Assembly (NCBI GenBank): GCA_002412885.1
Contig: DHVX01000085.1
Location: forward strand, 66,098 to 130,097
DNA length: 64,000 bases
Direction: 5' to 3'
Origin: Bacteroidales bacterium UBA5197
Lineage (GTDB): Bacteria > Bacteroidota > Bacteroidia > Bacteroidales > Lentimicrobiaceae
The notes below the pieces were generated by a model, which was given only the letters and a program-made list of their open reading frames with translations, searched no databases and was not told the origin of the DNA. Below are positions 8,965 to 17,970 of the stretch, piece after piece; position 1 is the first letter of the stretch; each line of letters begins with the position of its first letter. The translations under genes and the position numbers were made by a program.

Positions 8965-11475
8965 ATGAAAAACAATTACGCAAGAATGACACTGCTGATT
9001 ATAGCGTTGCTATTTTCGGTCGTTGCACAGATTAATGCGCAGACCAATCAATACCTGCACTACGACTGTGGAAACTTCGATCATGTGATCCTTGAAAACG
9101 GATCGCAATATGTAGCCAACAAACCCGGAATGACTATAGCCGGCTGGTTTTACGATGATTACCTTGGTTACGGTCAGGGGCTGATGGGTTTCAGAGGGTC
9201 ACAGGGATTTTACCTGATACAGCTTGACAATGGCAGGATTGAATGCCGGTTTCAGAATTCAGCAGGCACACTCTTCGAATATGTTGCACCTGCAAATACC
9301 TTGATTCCTCAGGTGTGGCAGCACATTGCATGGGTTTACAACGGATCAGCAGTTACGCTTTATGTAAATGGAATACTGAAAGGAAGCAAGGCTGCAAACG
9401 GAACATTTACAGCAACCAACATTCCTTTTGCCATTGGCCGGAGCATTGCCGGTGGTGGGCTTAATTTTTACTGGTGCGGCCGTACCGATGAAGTTTCCGT
9501 GTGGTCAAAAGCCCTTTCGCAAGCCGAGATTCAGGACATGATTGCCAATGAACTTGCTGGTACCGAAAGCGGACTTGAAATGTATTACAAATTTAATCAG
9601 GGCGTACCGGGAGGCAACAACTCATCCATCACCAAGCTGGTTTCAAATGTATATTCACCTGAAAGAGATGCCGATCTGCTGAACTTTGCCATGGATGGCG
9701 AAACTTCAAACTTTAACGGAACCCTCGACCCTACCTATCAGGCTATATCCTTCACGCCCATTCCAAACAAACTAAACAACGAACCGCCATTTGCCATTGA
9801 AGCATCATCAACCGCGGGACTTCCGGTATTTTTCAATATCCTTTCGGGACCTGCCACTATAAATGGAAATATTATCACCCTTACTGGTGCACCCGGGCTT
9901 GTGGAAGTTGAAGCTACCCAGCCCGGAAGCGGTCAGTACAATGCTGCCGAACCGGTTATCCAACGGTTTTATGTGCTTGATCCACAAACGCATGTGCCTG
10001 ATATTGATGCCCGCAATCCATTGCCGGGAAATGTATTTGTACCGAATTTATCAGCCATTCAACTGGCAGCAATCTCGACCATTGAATTTCCTGAGCTTTT
10101 CAATGTTGCATGGGTAAGGTTCCGTGTAAACGGCCAAACCATAGATGCACAGAATTTCTGGAACGGGCATTTTACCGCATGGTGGACGCCGCCGGGATAC
10201 GGTAATTACACCATTGAAGTACTGTCGGCCAACAATTACGGGGCAGTAGGAACCCAAAATGTAAGCATAAGCGTATTGCCTGCCGCCACAAATGTTTCGG
10301 TGGAAGCATACAAGGATATCTGGCTTAGCCCGACCGTCAGTTCACAAATCATGGAAGCTGAACTGCCTTCATTCCTTGGTGCATATGATCAAATTATCGG
10401 TACACTGAATGTGCATTGTCCTCCGGGTGGTTGCGGACCATGGGACAGGGTTGCTTACTTTGAAGCCAAAGACAAAGAAGGGAATTGGGTTGAGATCATC
10501 CGCTACATCACACCTTATGGCGTTGCCTGTTCACACAGTATCGACCTGACAGATTACATGTCTATACTTCAGGGGAAAACAGAATTCAGGGCCACCTGCC
10601 CCACCCTCGACAATGGATTCATGTATGACCTCACACTTGATTACCGTGCAGGCAATCCAACGCATTTGTACAGCAGGGTTAAAGAAGTATGGCGCGAAAT
10701 ATTCCCTTTCGGGGATTATGCCAATCTGCAACCTGTACCGGATTTCCAGTATGAATTTCCTGAGAATACAATAGCCTCAAAACTTAAACTGGTTTCAACC
10801 GGACATGGCTGGGGCACCCTGAACACCAGCAATGCAGCCGAGTTTTACAATGCAACCCACGATCTTTATGTGAATGGTGTGAAGAAATTCTCACAGGTAA
10901 ACTGGAACACCTGCAATCCAAACCCTGATGCCTGTCAGCCACAAAACGGAACCTGGTATCACAACCGTGCCGGCTGGTGTCCGGGCGCAATTGCACCATG
11001 GTTTAACTTCAATCTGAATGAATATATTGCCGCCGGAGACATTGATCTTGGCTATACATTCTTTGAAGGCTATGTGGATTATTGCCACCCGAACCATCCC
11101 AACTGTGTAACCGGAGTTACCTGTTCAAATTGCGATGATGGTTTCAATCCGGTGTTGGATGTAGCCTGTAATCTGGTTTCGTTTTCAAACAGTCCGTTTA
11201 TAATTGTTGAAAACAAAGAAATACCTGTAGTTGAAAATCTGCTGAATGTTTTCCCGAATCCATCGGATGGTTTGTTCGAAGTATCGATGAGCACTCCATT
11301 GAATCTGAGAAATGCAGAAATCATAATTTATGACAATATGAGCCGTCCGGTTCAGCAGATTGGCTGGAACGGTCAGGCAACCACCATCGATCTTTCGGGC
11401 AAATCAAAGGGACTGTATTACCTGAAGGTGATAGCGCCGGGTTGGACAGAAATGAGGAAAGTGGTTGTAAAGTAG
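8965..11475 (+). CDS. Secreted PNGase F-like peptide N-glycanase with LamG domain and T9SS tail
   Basis: 836 residues from the ATG at 8965, chosen because a signal peptide ending in QINAQ begins there; an upstream in-frame ATG at 8908 would bury it. A LamG/concanavalin-like domain spans about 28-215, a spacer with Ig-like character about 260-450, then the two PNGase F beta domains about 460-745, and a T9SS type A sorting domain about 755-836 (VFPNPSDG...GLYYLKV). PNGase F motifs: CPPGGCGPWDR (Asp494, equivalent to catalytic Asp60 of the Flavobacterium enzyme, with the flanking disulfide Cys pair), AAEF (Glu626, equivalent to Glu206) and RAGWCPGAIAP. The position equivalent to Glu118 appears to be Pro546. 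The enzyme would release N-glycans from glycoproteins at the surface, feeding the upstream SusCD pair 86 bases away. Confidence 0.88.
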   Translation: MKNNYARMTLLIIALLFSVVAQINAQTNQYLHYDCGNFDHVILENGSQYVANKPGMTIAGWFYDDYLGYGQGLMGFRGSQGFYLIQLDNGRIECRFQNSAGTLFEYVAPANTLIPQVWQHIAWVYNGSAVTLYVNGILKGSKAANGTFTATNIPFAIGRSIAGGGLNFYWCGRTDEVSVWSKALSQAEIQDMIANELAGTESGLEMYYKFNQGVPGGNNSSITKLVSNVYSPERDADLLNFAMDGETSNFNGTLDPTYQAISFTPIPNKLNNEPPFAIEASSTAGLPVFFNILSGPATINGNIITLTGAPGLVEVEATQPGSGQYNAAEPVIQRFYVLDPQTHVPDIDARNPLPGNVFVPNLSAIQLAAISTIEFPELFNVAWVRFRVNGQTIDAQNFWNGHFTAWWTPPGYGNYTIEVLSANNYGAVGTQNVSISVLPAATNVSVEAYKDIWLSPTVSSQIMEAELPSFLGAYDQIIGTLNVHCPPGGCGPWDRVAYFEAKDKEGNWVEIIRYITPYGVACSHSIDLTDYMSILQGKTEFRATCPTLDNGFMYDLTLDYRAGNPTHLYSRVKEVWREIFPFGDYANLQPVPDFQYEFPENTIASKLKLVSTGHGWGTLNTSNAAEFYNATHDLYVNGVKKFSQVNWNTCNPNPDACQPQNGTWYHNRAGWCPGAIAPWFNFNLNEYIAAGDIDLGYTFFEGYVDYCHPNHPNCVTGVTCSNCDDGFNPVLDVACNLVSFSNSPFIIVENKEIPVVENLLNVFPNPSDGLFEVSMSTPLNLRNAEIIIYDNMSRPVQQIGWNGQATTIDLSGKSKGLYYLKVIAPGWTEMRKVVVK

Positions 11476-11531
11476 TCTGTCAGTAAAACTGAAAATTAAT
11501 TGGCCTGATTTTACGGCTGATGATTTATAAC

Positions 11532-11580
11532 TTAAACAGCGTGGCAAATCGGAATGGTTTGCTACGCTGTTTAATTTTGT
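11532..11580 (+). terminator. Rho-independent terminator of the susCD-PNGase unit
   Basis: Stem TTAAACAGCGTGGCAAA / TTTGCTACGCTGTTTAA with one mismatch and a 9-base loop, followed by a T-rich run, 56 bases after the stop codon. Confidence 0.85.
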
Positions 11581-11662
11581 TCGCGCCTATCCCGCCAGCA
11601 TACGTCTCGCTCTCACGCGGCTCCTGATGAGTGAATTAGCCGTCGACTTATTTTTCAATACG

Positions 11663-11704
11663 ATTTTTGCACGGAGAAAATTCGTACATTTATAAAAAAT
11701 TCTG
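11663..11704 (+). promoter_or_regulatory. Shared promoter-like block upstream of the DUF5692-like gene
   Basis: A 42-base segment containing AAATTCGTACATTTAT that is closely repeated at 13096-13138, in each case upstream of an AT-rich gene. TACATTTA resembles the -7 box TAnnTTTG; the -33 element is not clear at the usual distance. Confidence 0.5.
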
Positions 11705-11816
11705 GCAACCGGAATGAGTCTGAAATGTCCGGCAACGTATAGCTTCGGTCGGTAAATGAAAGTAATTTGAAGAAGCATAATTTTCGTGAACTTTCAAACA
11801 TAAAACCAAATGTGTC

Positions 11817-12752
11817 ATGAATTACTTATACGAGGTGCCAGGTTGGAATGGGTGGGTAATTTTACTCATCGTTACTTTTACTCTTATTGCTTTTAACGAA
11901 TTTGGAAGAACAACAAAGTGGGGGGGGATTCTGCTTTTTATTATCGTACCGATTATACTTACAATTTTTGTTTGGCCAAAAACTGCAGCTCCGGGAAATG
12001 AATATGGAACTGGGACATGGTTTAATTGGGTTAAGACTTATTCGGCGTTAGCAGGGGTTATAGGCTTTATGGCTATCAGGTATATTCCTTACCTGGCTAA
12101 ACGGAAATGGGCTCTTGTTTTTCCGGCAGCAATTCTTGCTATTAATATTCTGGAGGCATGTATCAGAGATTTTCAGGTATACAGTTACGGATTATGGAAT
12201 GGTGGATATGTTGATAACCTATGGACAATATCCGGGCCATGGAATATTATGAATGGTATTGCTGGAATTCTCAACATACTAACAATTTGCGGATGGTTAG
12301 GAATAATAATCTCAAAAAGCAATTCTAAAGACATGATATGGCCTGATATGATTTGGGCATGGATTATAGCTTACGATTTATGGAACTTTGCTTATACCTA
12401 CAATTGCATATCCGATCACTCTTTTTACTGTGGTGTAGCATTGCTTCTTTCATGCACAATTCCTGCATTTTTTATTGTTAAAGGGGCATGGCTTCAACAT
12501 AGGGCATCGACTCTTGCGCTGTGGATTATGTTTGTAATGACTGTCCCTCAGTTTGCCGACAAAATTGCCCCCGTACCGACAACTCACAATCCTAAAGCAT
12601 TCTTTATTGTAAGTTTAATCGCACTGTTAGCAAACTTTGCACTTTTTGTTTATCAGATGATCAGAATTAAAAAGAACAAATTGAATCCTTTCAAGGATGA
12701 AATATATACAGAAACAAAGACCTATCAAAGCGTACTTGCTGAAAATGTTTAG
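11817..12752 (+). CDS. Multi-pass membrane protein, DUF5692-like
   Basis: 311 residues with about eight hydrophobic segments covering most of the length, many Trp residues (GTWFNWVKTYSALAG, DMIWPDMIWAWIIAYDLWNF) and a short charged C-terminal tail. The pattern reminds me of the DUF5692 family of unknown function, but I cannot confirm this without a search. It starts at ATG right after a typical A-rich leader, and a hairpin terminator lies 140 bases downstream, so it is a single-gene unit. Base composition is AT-rich like the next five genes. Integral inner membrane location is certain; function unknown. Confidence 0.75.
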   Translation: MNYLYEVPGWNGWVILLIVTFTLIAFNEFGRTTKWGGILLFIIVPIILTIFVWPKTAAPGNEYGTGTWFNWVKTYSALAGVIGFMAIRYIPYLAKRKWALVFPAAILAINILEACIRDFQVYSYGLWNGGYVDNLWTISGPWNIMNGIAGILNILTICGWLGIIISKSNSKDMIWPDMIWAWIIAYDLWNFAYTYNCISDHSFYCGVALLLSCTIPAFFIVKGAWLQHRASTLALWIMFVMTVPQFADKIAPVPTTHNPKAFFIVSLIALLANFALFVYQMIRIKKNKLNPFKDEIYTETKTYQSVLAENV

Positions 12753-12892
12753 TATGCATTTTAATTGGATAGGTTTGACTAAATATTGGTAAAATTCTCT
12801 TCTGGTTCGAAAACTTATCAGTAAGGAGAATATTGCTACCATGCAACATCCGCATGCTGTCAATGTCCGGACGTCATGACTTGCTGCCTATG

Positions 12893-12930
12893 CAGCCCGT
12901 ATCTTACTTTTTGATGCGGGCTGAAATTTT
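12893..12930 (+). terminator. Rho-independent terminator (GC-rich repeated type)
   Basis: CAGCCCG/CGGGCTG stem with a 17-base loop followed by AAATTTT. The same stem and flanks occur after the dodecin gene (15611-15648). Lies in the 462-base stretch after the membrane protein, which otherwise holds a second promoter-like block and no gene I can support. Confidence 0.7.
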
Positions 12931-13095
12931 AGCAAAATCAACTATGAAATTTCAGAAGCCGGATATATATCCATATCCCGGACAATTGATAACAATGGCT
13001 CTAATGCCGGGGCTTTATGTTTTGTCATTATTTTCTGACCCATGCTGTGTGCGTCTCCTGGCGCGTGCAACAGCATCGCATGATTTTTTAGTTTG

Positions 13096-13138
13096 ATTTT
13101 GGCACAAAGGAAATTCGTACATTTATCAAAATTTCTGA
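13096..13138 (+). promoter_or_regulatory. Second copy of the shared promoter-like block
   Basis: Contains AAATTCGTACATTTAT as at 11663-11704, with a TTTG 22 bases before TACATTTA. It lies about 75 bases upstream of the SH3-like secreted protein gene. Confidence 0.5.
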
Positions 13139-13214
13139 AGCTATAATAATTACAACTTTAAACGCCTGTTAGCTATTTGTTAAAACTGTTAGTCACCAAA
13201 TTAAAATCAAATTG

Positions 13215-14204
13215 ATGAAGCACCTATTAATAACTTTTTTATCCGTCATCTTTATCCATCATCCTGGATTCGCTCAAAAGCTTTCTTGTGATTATGGAGA
13301 AATACAGATGAGAATAATTTCCAAAACTGGTCTGGAATTAAAATCTGGTGCGGAGGAAGACAGCATTACGCTTATCACAGTACCTTATTGGGCAAAAGTG
13401 GATGTATGTTTGGATATAGAAAAAGCGGATACGGTTAATAGTACTTTCGGGGATTGGCGAAAAGTAAATTATAATGGACTTAATGGTTACATGTTTGATG
13501 GATTTTTAACTGAAACCTATACTTCATATGAAACTCCAAAAGACATAAGAATAATGGTTGAAGGATATTTATGTGCTCCTTTAAATTTTGACCCAACCTT
13601 ATTTTGGTATGGAATTTACAGGACAAAAACAGCTGACAGTCTTATAAGAGTAAATATAGAGTTCAACAAGTTAAATTTTGAGCGAATGGAAGAAATGGAG
13701 GGAGGAATTATTTTGATAAGGACAAATCTATCCGACAAAATGAAATCTATGTTACTTATTGGCTCAAACAAGCCGCTTTCAGAAAAAATTGTGAGTTATA
13801 ACAATAATCCAATAGATCCACATACATTGTATCCTGGACAAAGAAAAACAGTTTACACGTGGAATTCTATTCAACGTTATGGCAACGCGCTTAATTTAAA
13901 TGCTATCGGTACATTTAAAGACTCTCAACATGGAGTTGTTTTGGAAAATTATCAGCTTCGCCTAACAAACATTCAGGATAATCATAAGACCCAGGATATT
14001 TCTGATAATTTTAGTTTCAAAGGTGAATCTGGAATGGTAAGATTAATCTGGTTTGGTGATATCGATGATGACAATAAAGTAGATTTGCTATTTTCTGCTT
14101 CCTCAACTTCAGAAAATCAGTTAACTTTATTGCTAAGTAGCAAAGCTATGAATGATAACTTTGTAGGTAAGGCAGATGATTGGACTAATTATAATTGCTA
14201 TTAA
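13215..14204 (+). CDS. Secreted protein with N-terminal SH3-like domain
   Basis: 329 residues from the ATG at 13215; a TTG three bases earlier is also in frame but the ATG gives the cleaner signal peptide (to GFAQ, about residue 20). Residues about 30-100 resemble a bacterial SH3 domain: LELKSGAEEDSITLITVPYWAKVDV followed by GDWRKVNYNGLNGYMFDGFL. The remaining two thirds have no motif I recognise; DIDDDNKVDLLF near the C-terminus looks like a calcium-binding-type Asp-rich loop seen in FG-GAP/dockerin-like elements. Likely periplasmic or surface-located. No sorting domain is present. Confidence 0.75.
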   Translation: MKHLLITFLSVIFIHHPGFAQKLSCDYGEIQMRIISKTGLELKSGAEEDSITLITVPYWAKVDVCLDIEKADTVNSTFGDWRKVNYNGLNGYMFDGFLTETYTSYETPKDIRIMVEGYLCAPLNFDPTLFWYGIYRTKTADSLIRVNIEFNKLNFERMEEMEGGIILIRTNLSDKMKSMLLIGSNKPLSEKIVSYNNNPIDPHTLYPGQRKTVYTWNSIQRYGNALNLNAIGTFKDSQHGVVLENYQLRLTNIQDNHKTQDISDNFSFKGESGMVRLIWFGDIDDDNKVDLLFSASSTSENQLTLLLSSKAMNDNFVGKADDWTNYNCY

Positions 14205-14285
14205 AACATTGATAAAACTCGAAAAAAAATCCCGCTTAGCAAAAAGCGGAAATATTGTGCCGAAAGCAAAATAGAAAACCACCCA

Positions 14286-14465
14286 ATGGCCGAGAGAACA
14301 AAATTTATCGACATTTATAATTACAGGATGAATGAAATTGCTGCAAGTATTGATACCAAGTCAGCTAATGCCGGTGCCGCAAGGGGACTTTTTCTTTTCT
14401 TACCCTATGTATTTCTTCTGTCATTTTTTGAATACATTTATAAGCGCTTAAAAATTCACCGATGA
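14286..14465 (+). CDS. Small single-span membrane protein
   Basis: 59 codons from ATG to TGA (MAERTKFIDIY ... YKRLKIHR). A charged N-terminal helix of about 33 residues with a small-residue stretch (TKSANAGAARG) leads into one membrane segment (LFLFLPYVFLLSFFEYIY) and a basic tail, giving an N-out or N-in single-pass topology. It ends 21 bases before the TPR protein, so the two are probably co-transcribed and may be partners. A short CCGCTT/AAGCGG hairpin sits just upstream (14232-14249). I do not recognise a family; reading frame, context and composition make it likely genuine. Confidence 0.6.
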   Translation: MAERTKFIDIYNYRMNEIAASIDTKSANAGAARGLFLFLPYVFLLSFFEYIYKRLKIHR

Positions 14466-14486
14466 CTTCCACCAAATAAAATAATT

Positions 14487-15140
14487 ATGGGATACATGGG
14501 ATTTGGGCTTCAGAAATGGATCTACCAGATGAAGCCAAGAAAGCCATTTAAAAAAGGGAACAAAATTGCTGGTTATGAAACTCAGGATATTCATAACCAA
14601 AAGGAATTTAATCTTAAAGAAACATACTCCACTAACCCTGAAATTATTGAAAACAGGCTAAAAGAAGCGAAAAAGAAAAGTCTGATAAATTGGCGCAAAC
14701 AAAAATTTTATGGTTTACTAATTGTTCTCGCATTGATATCAGTATTCGCCCTGATTTATTTTAATGCATCGTATTTTAATAATTCCGCAAGCCATGATCA
14801 TTATAAACTAATGGCAAAAAAAGATCAACAGGAAAAAGCTGATGCTTTAATTCTGTTAATCAAAACAGGCAAACACCACCTTTATAACAATGAAATTGAA
14901 AATGCAATCACCAATTTCAAACTTGCCTTAAATATTGACCCGGACAACAGTGTCGCTTTATACAATCTGATTCTTGCACTTTCTGTGGATTGCGAAAATA
15001 ATTCCAACAATTGTGAAGAAGCCATCGAATACTACGGTAAACTTAAAAAGCTGGATAAAAATCAGATTTCTGAAGAACTTGAATCCAGAATGGTTATGGT
15101 TGAAGAAATAATCAAACGAGAAAGCGGAAGTATTTTCTAA
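14487..15140 (+). CDS. Membrane-anchored TPR-repeat protein
   Basis: 217 residues. A cytoplasmic-looking basic N-terminus (MGYMGFGLQKWIYQMKPRKPFKK) precedes a single membrane segment (about 76-92, FYGLLIVLALISVFALIYF) and a C-terminal region with tetratricopeptide repeats (about 125-190: GKHHLYNNEIENAITNFKLALNIDPDNSVALYNLI, then EEAIEYYGKLKKLD). TPRs mediate protein-protein contact, so a scaffold role is likely. The N-terminal GFGxQKWIYxxxPRKPF block looks like a conserved Bacteroidota signature, but I cannot verify that here. Paired with the 59-residue protein upstream. Confidence 0.75.
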   Translation: MGYMGFGLQKWIYQMKPRKPFKKGNKIAGYETQDIHNQKEFNLKETYSTNPEIIENRLKEAKKKSLINWRKQKFYGLLIVLALISVFALIYFNASYFNNSASHDHYKLMAKKDQQEKADALILLIKTGKHHLYNNEIENAITNFKLALNIDPDNSVALYNLILALSVDCENNSNNCEEAIEYYGKLKKLDKNQISEELESRMVMVEEIIKRESGSIF

Positions 15141-15288
15141 TTGCCATATAAGCCGTGGTTTTTTGCATTGACATAACCTTGGTTTGATTTTTAACAAGCA
15201 TGCAGATTGGAAATCAGCAGTCAGTAATCCCCATATTTTAACCAATAATTTTCATGGTTTAAAATTCGGAATTTTTTCCTTTTTTTCT

Positions 15289-15296
15289 TATCTTTG
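15289..15296 (+). promoter_or_regulatory. -7 box (TATCTTTG) for the dodecin gene
   Basis: Exact match to TAnnTTTG, 41 bases before the dodecin start codon; the -33 region is T-rich without a clear TTTG. Confidence 0.55.
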
Positions 15297-15336
15297 TGGA
15301 TCTCAGTTTTTTATCAACACATAAAAATCCAAAACC

Positions 15337-15546
15337 ATGTCAATTGTAAAAGTAATTGAGGTAATTGCCTCATCAGAAAAAGGCATTGAAGATGCCCTTC
15401 AAAATGCTGTAACCGAAGTTTCAAAAACCATACGCAACATTGATTCAGTATGGCTTAAGGACACGAAAGTACATGTGAAAGACGGTAAAATTATTTCATA
15501 TGGCGTTATCTGTAAGGTTTCATTCCGAATCTCCGACGAAATTTAA
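15337..15546 (+). CDS. Dodecin family flavin-binding protein
   Basis: 69 residues, the family's usual length. KVIEVIASSEKGIEDALQNAVTEVSKTIRNIDSVWLKD and the end GKIISYGVICKVSFRI match dodecin throughout, including the Trp that stacks on bound flavin and the beta-alpha-beta-beta layout. Dodecins assemble into hollow 12-mers that buffer flavin or its breakdown products in the cytoplasm. It is a single-gene unit with its own -7 box and a terminator 65 bases downstream. Confidence 0.93.
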   Translation: MSIVKVIEVIASSEKGIEDALQNAVTEVSKTIRNIDSVWLKDTKVHVKDGKIISYGVICKVSFRISDEI

Positions 15547-15610
15547 ACAACATAAGTTAGGATAGAAACCGGAAATCAGCTGCTGAATTAAGCTGATTCG
15601 CATTGAACTT

Positions 15611-15648
15611 CAGCCCGGATCATAATAGGTGATGCGGGCTGAAATTTT
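15611..15648 (+). terminator. Terminator of the dodecin gene
   Basis: CAGCCCG/CGGGCTG stem followed by AAATTTT. It is nearly identical to 12893-12930. Confidence 0.75.
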
Positions 15649-15680
15649 GATCCCTCAAAAAAAATAAACGCTATCAGCCG

Positions 15681-15711
15681 TTTGCTTGATAGAAGAATGT
15701 TTGTACATTTA
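15681..15711 (+). promoter_or_regulatory. Promoter for the DUF2007/zinc-ribbon gene
   Basis: TTTG (15681) and TACATTTA (15704) separated by 19 bases, the consensus Bacteroidota spacing; start codon 53 bases downstream. Confidence 0.65.
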
Positions 15712-15763
15712 TTGACAAATAGACTTTTATCCCTGAAATTAGATATTTACAAGAAAAGCAACG

Positions 15764-16144
15764 ATGAACACAATTATTTTAACAACCTGCAGCAATTCAA
15801 CTGAGGCATACCTTATAAAAGGCACATTGGAAAACAACGGCATCGACTGTTTTCTGACCAATGAAAACTTCTCCAATCTAATGCCTCATTATTTCAATAT
15901 AATGGGTGCAGGAATTCAGGTAATGATTGATGAAAGTGATCTGGAGAAAGCTCAGAAGTTAATTTCCTCACCAAAAGCAGATGAAATTGTTTGCCCGAAT
16001 TGTAACTCATCAAATGTTACCTTTGGATTTGGATACAATAAAGTGAAGAAGTGGTTTATTGTTTTTCTCTCACTTTTTTCATGGGTTCCGTTTGGCAACA
16101 TCAGAAAAAATTTTCGCTGTGAGGATTGCAAAACAGAGTTTTAA
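15764..16144 (+). CDS. DUF2007 domain protein with C-terminal zinc ribbon
   Basis: 126 residues. Residues 1-70 (TTCSNSTEAYLIKGTLENNGIDCFLTNEN, GIQVMIDESDLEKAQKLI) match DUF2007, a small ferredoxin-like fold often called putative signal transducing protein. Two Cys pairs follow, CPNC (about 79-82) and CEDC (about 120-123), separated by a hydrophobic stretch VKKWFIVFLSLFSWVPFG that could be a membrane-associated hairpin inside the zinc ribbon. Cytoplasmic or membrane-peripheral; molecular role unknown for the family. Confidence 0.85.
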   Translation: MNTIILTTCSNSTEAYLIKGTLENNGIDCFLTNENFSNLMPHYFNIMGAGIQVMIDESDLEKAQKLISSPKADEIVCPNCNSSNVTFGFGYNKVKKWFIVFLSLFSWVPFGNIRKNFRCEDCKTEF

Positions 16145-16323
16145 AAGAATTAACAAATGCCGTACGCGGGCGTCTCCAGATGCGTGCATCGGTTCAAACT
16201 TTCGTTCAGTAATGGCTTTTTACTCAAGATGCTCGCACGCGCTCCAGGCGCCTTCAACCGCAGACAGTTAAGCTATAACCGCTGATACTATTGATTTGTA
16301 GAACAGCCTTAACTATCTACAAT

Positions 16324-17667
16324 TCAACATTTAACAATTTTTCTCATTACAACTTCATCCCCCATAATAATTTTCAGAATGTAAATTCCGCTGGGTAAGC
16401 CGGACAAATCAGCAGTCCCATGCTCAAACTTCAGGATTGTGATGCGCTTGCCGGTAAGGTTGTATAGTTCTATCGATGCAAATTGACTTGCCCCACTGAT
16501 CGCAATTAATCCGTTGGTTGGATTGGGGTAAACACTGATTTCAGTGGATTGAATATCATAAGTTCCTAAAGTTTCGTGGAGGAAATAGTGTGTACTGTCA
16601 CCCCTTATCTCCTCCCATTGATAGTCGGTATATGAATAACCTGTACGGATATTGTTTTCATTAAATTCGTTACAAACTCTGGAGACCGGCTTCCATTCCT
16701 GGAAATTCCATCTTTCAGTGACTATAAGAGCAACATTCCCTCTGCTGTCATAACCAATTGAGTACTGAGTATCATTCATCCATTCATCAAAAAAGAAATA
16801 TCTGGTAAGTGAACCTATCTGCATGTCGTTCTCATTATACCACTGTGAAGTGATACGGTAATTTTTCCAAAGCCCGTTTTTAAGTTCTTCCGACAATATC
16901 GTATCCAGGTTATTGTTTGTATATTGATAATGATGCTTTTCCTGAAGGTTCCAATCATTCTGATACCACCTCATGGAGTGGATCATTGAAACTCTTTCCA
17001 AATCATCGTAGTTGTATGAATAGTCATACCAGTTATTCCAGACATTGTTATACCACATTTGAGCGAAAATCGTCAAATGGTTGTTATTTTCATTGTAGGT
17101 TATAATTGTCCGCTTATTATTGAACCAGACATTGGTACTGTCGGATGTATAGCTGAGTATGCTAAGATTGTTACCCATTTCGTCGTAAGTATTAATCAGC
17201 TTATAATCATTCTGCCAGTTCCCGTTTGACCACACCTGATCGATCCTGCTGGTGATATTGTTATTCTCATTATACGTGTATGTTCTGATACTGATATTTT
17301 CCCAACCACCTGAGCTATATTGCTTTATCAGGTGGCTCAGCTTATTCCCCTGGCCATCGTAAGTAAAAATCTCCATTCCGGCAGGTATCCAGGTTCCGTC
17401 AAATTGATAATGGGTCCAGCTTAAAAGATTTTCACCATTATAAATAAAATCATCATCCTTTCCACTGATCGTCCAATCGGAAGTTCCTGCGGAATAAGTC
17501 CAGTAGTAGATGCTGTCGTAAATAGGATTCGCTACTTCAATTTCTTTGATCTCCCAGCACGTAATAATGGTTTCAAACTGATCAGAACTAAAATTATTAA
17601 AACCTGTGTGTTGCGCAAAGGTTGTCATTGTCAGCACCATAAACGCAAGGAAAGTGATGAGTTTCAT
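16324..17667 (-). CDS. T9SS-secreted protein with YD-like repeats
   Basis: 447 residues from the ATG at 17667, which opens a clean signal peptide (MKLITFLAFMVLTMTTFAQ); an in-frame ATG at 17739 would add 24 charged residues before it. The body (about 90-370) consists of roughly seven repeats of 35-40 residues of the form W.NGxWxN...TYdexGN, reminiscent of the YD/RHS-type text repeats found in Bacteroidota surface proteins. The C-terminal 75 residues are a T9SS type A sorting domain (VYPNPTNGLIAISG ... GIYILKI, KIVKC). Isolated gene; function likely structural or binding at the cell surface. Confidence 0.82.
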   Translation of the reverse strand: MKLITFLAFMVLTMTTFAQHTGFNNFSSDQFETIITCWEIKEIEVANPIYDSIYYWTYSAGTSDWTISGKDDDFIYNGENLLSWTHYQFDGTWIPAGMEIFTYDGQGNKLSHLIKQYSSGGWENISIRTYTYNENNNITSRIDQVWSNGNWQNDYKLINTYDEMGNNLSILSYTSDSTNVWFNNKRTIITYNENNNHLTIFAQMWYNNVWNNWYDYSYNYDDLERVSMIHSMRWYQNDWNLQEKHHYQYTNNNLDTILSEELKNGLWKNYRITSQWYNENDMQIGSLTRYFFFDEWMNDTQYSIGYDSRGNVALIVTERWNFQEWKPVSRVCNEFNENNIRTGYSYTDYQWEEIRGDSTHYFLHETLGTYDIQSTEISVYPNPTNGLIAISGASQFASIELYNLTGKRITILKFEHGTADLSGLPSGIYILKIIMGDEVVMRKIVKC

Positions 17668-17785
17668 ATGATCTTTGTTATAGGTTAAATACACATCGTT
17701 CCTATGGAATTTTGCTTTTTTCTCGTACTGTTTATCCACTGTAATGGATTCAATCGGGATAGTTAATCATGGAGTAACCAACCAA

Positions 17786-17793
17786 CAAATATA
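17786..17793 (-). promoter_or_regulatory. -7 box (TATATTTG) for the YD-repeat gene
   Basis: Reverse-strand exact match to TAnnTTTG, 119 bases before the chosen start codon. No clear -33 element. Confidence 0.4.
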
Positions 17794-17925
17794 ATCTTTT
17801 ATCCGGATGGATCTTCTGGTTACGACTTCTTTTAACCCATCTTAAATCACCTCCCCATTTCCCTCATTCACTCCCTGAAACAACCCCTTCGTCACCTTTA
17901 TTTTTTCCTTTCATGCTGAAGAATT

Positions 17926-17933
17926 TAATTTTG
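17926..17933 (+). promoter_or_regulatory. -7 box (TAATTTTG) for the hydrolase pseudogene
   Basis: Exact TAnnTTTG match 38 bases before the ATG at 17971, so the interrupted gene still has a promoter. Confidence 0.5.
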
Positions 17934-17970
17934 TTCTGTTCCTCATATCAATCACCGGATAGTCAGCAAA

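Noticed and set aside
12833..13096. 87-residue forward frame before the SH3-like gene
   Set aside because: It spans the terminator hairpin at 12893-12930 and has no protein-like pattern.
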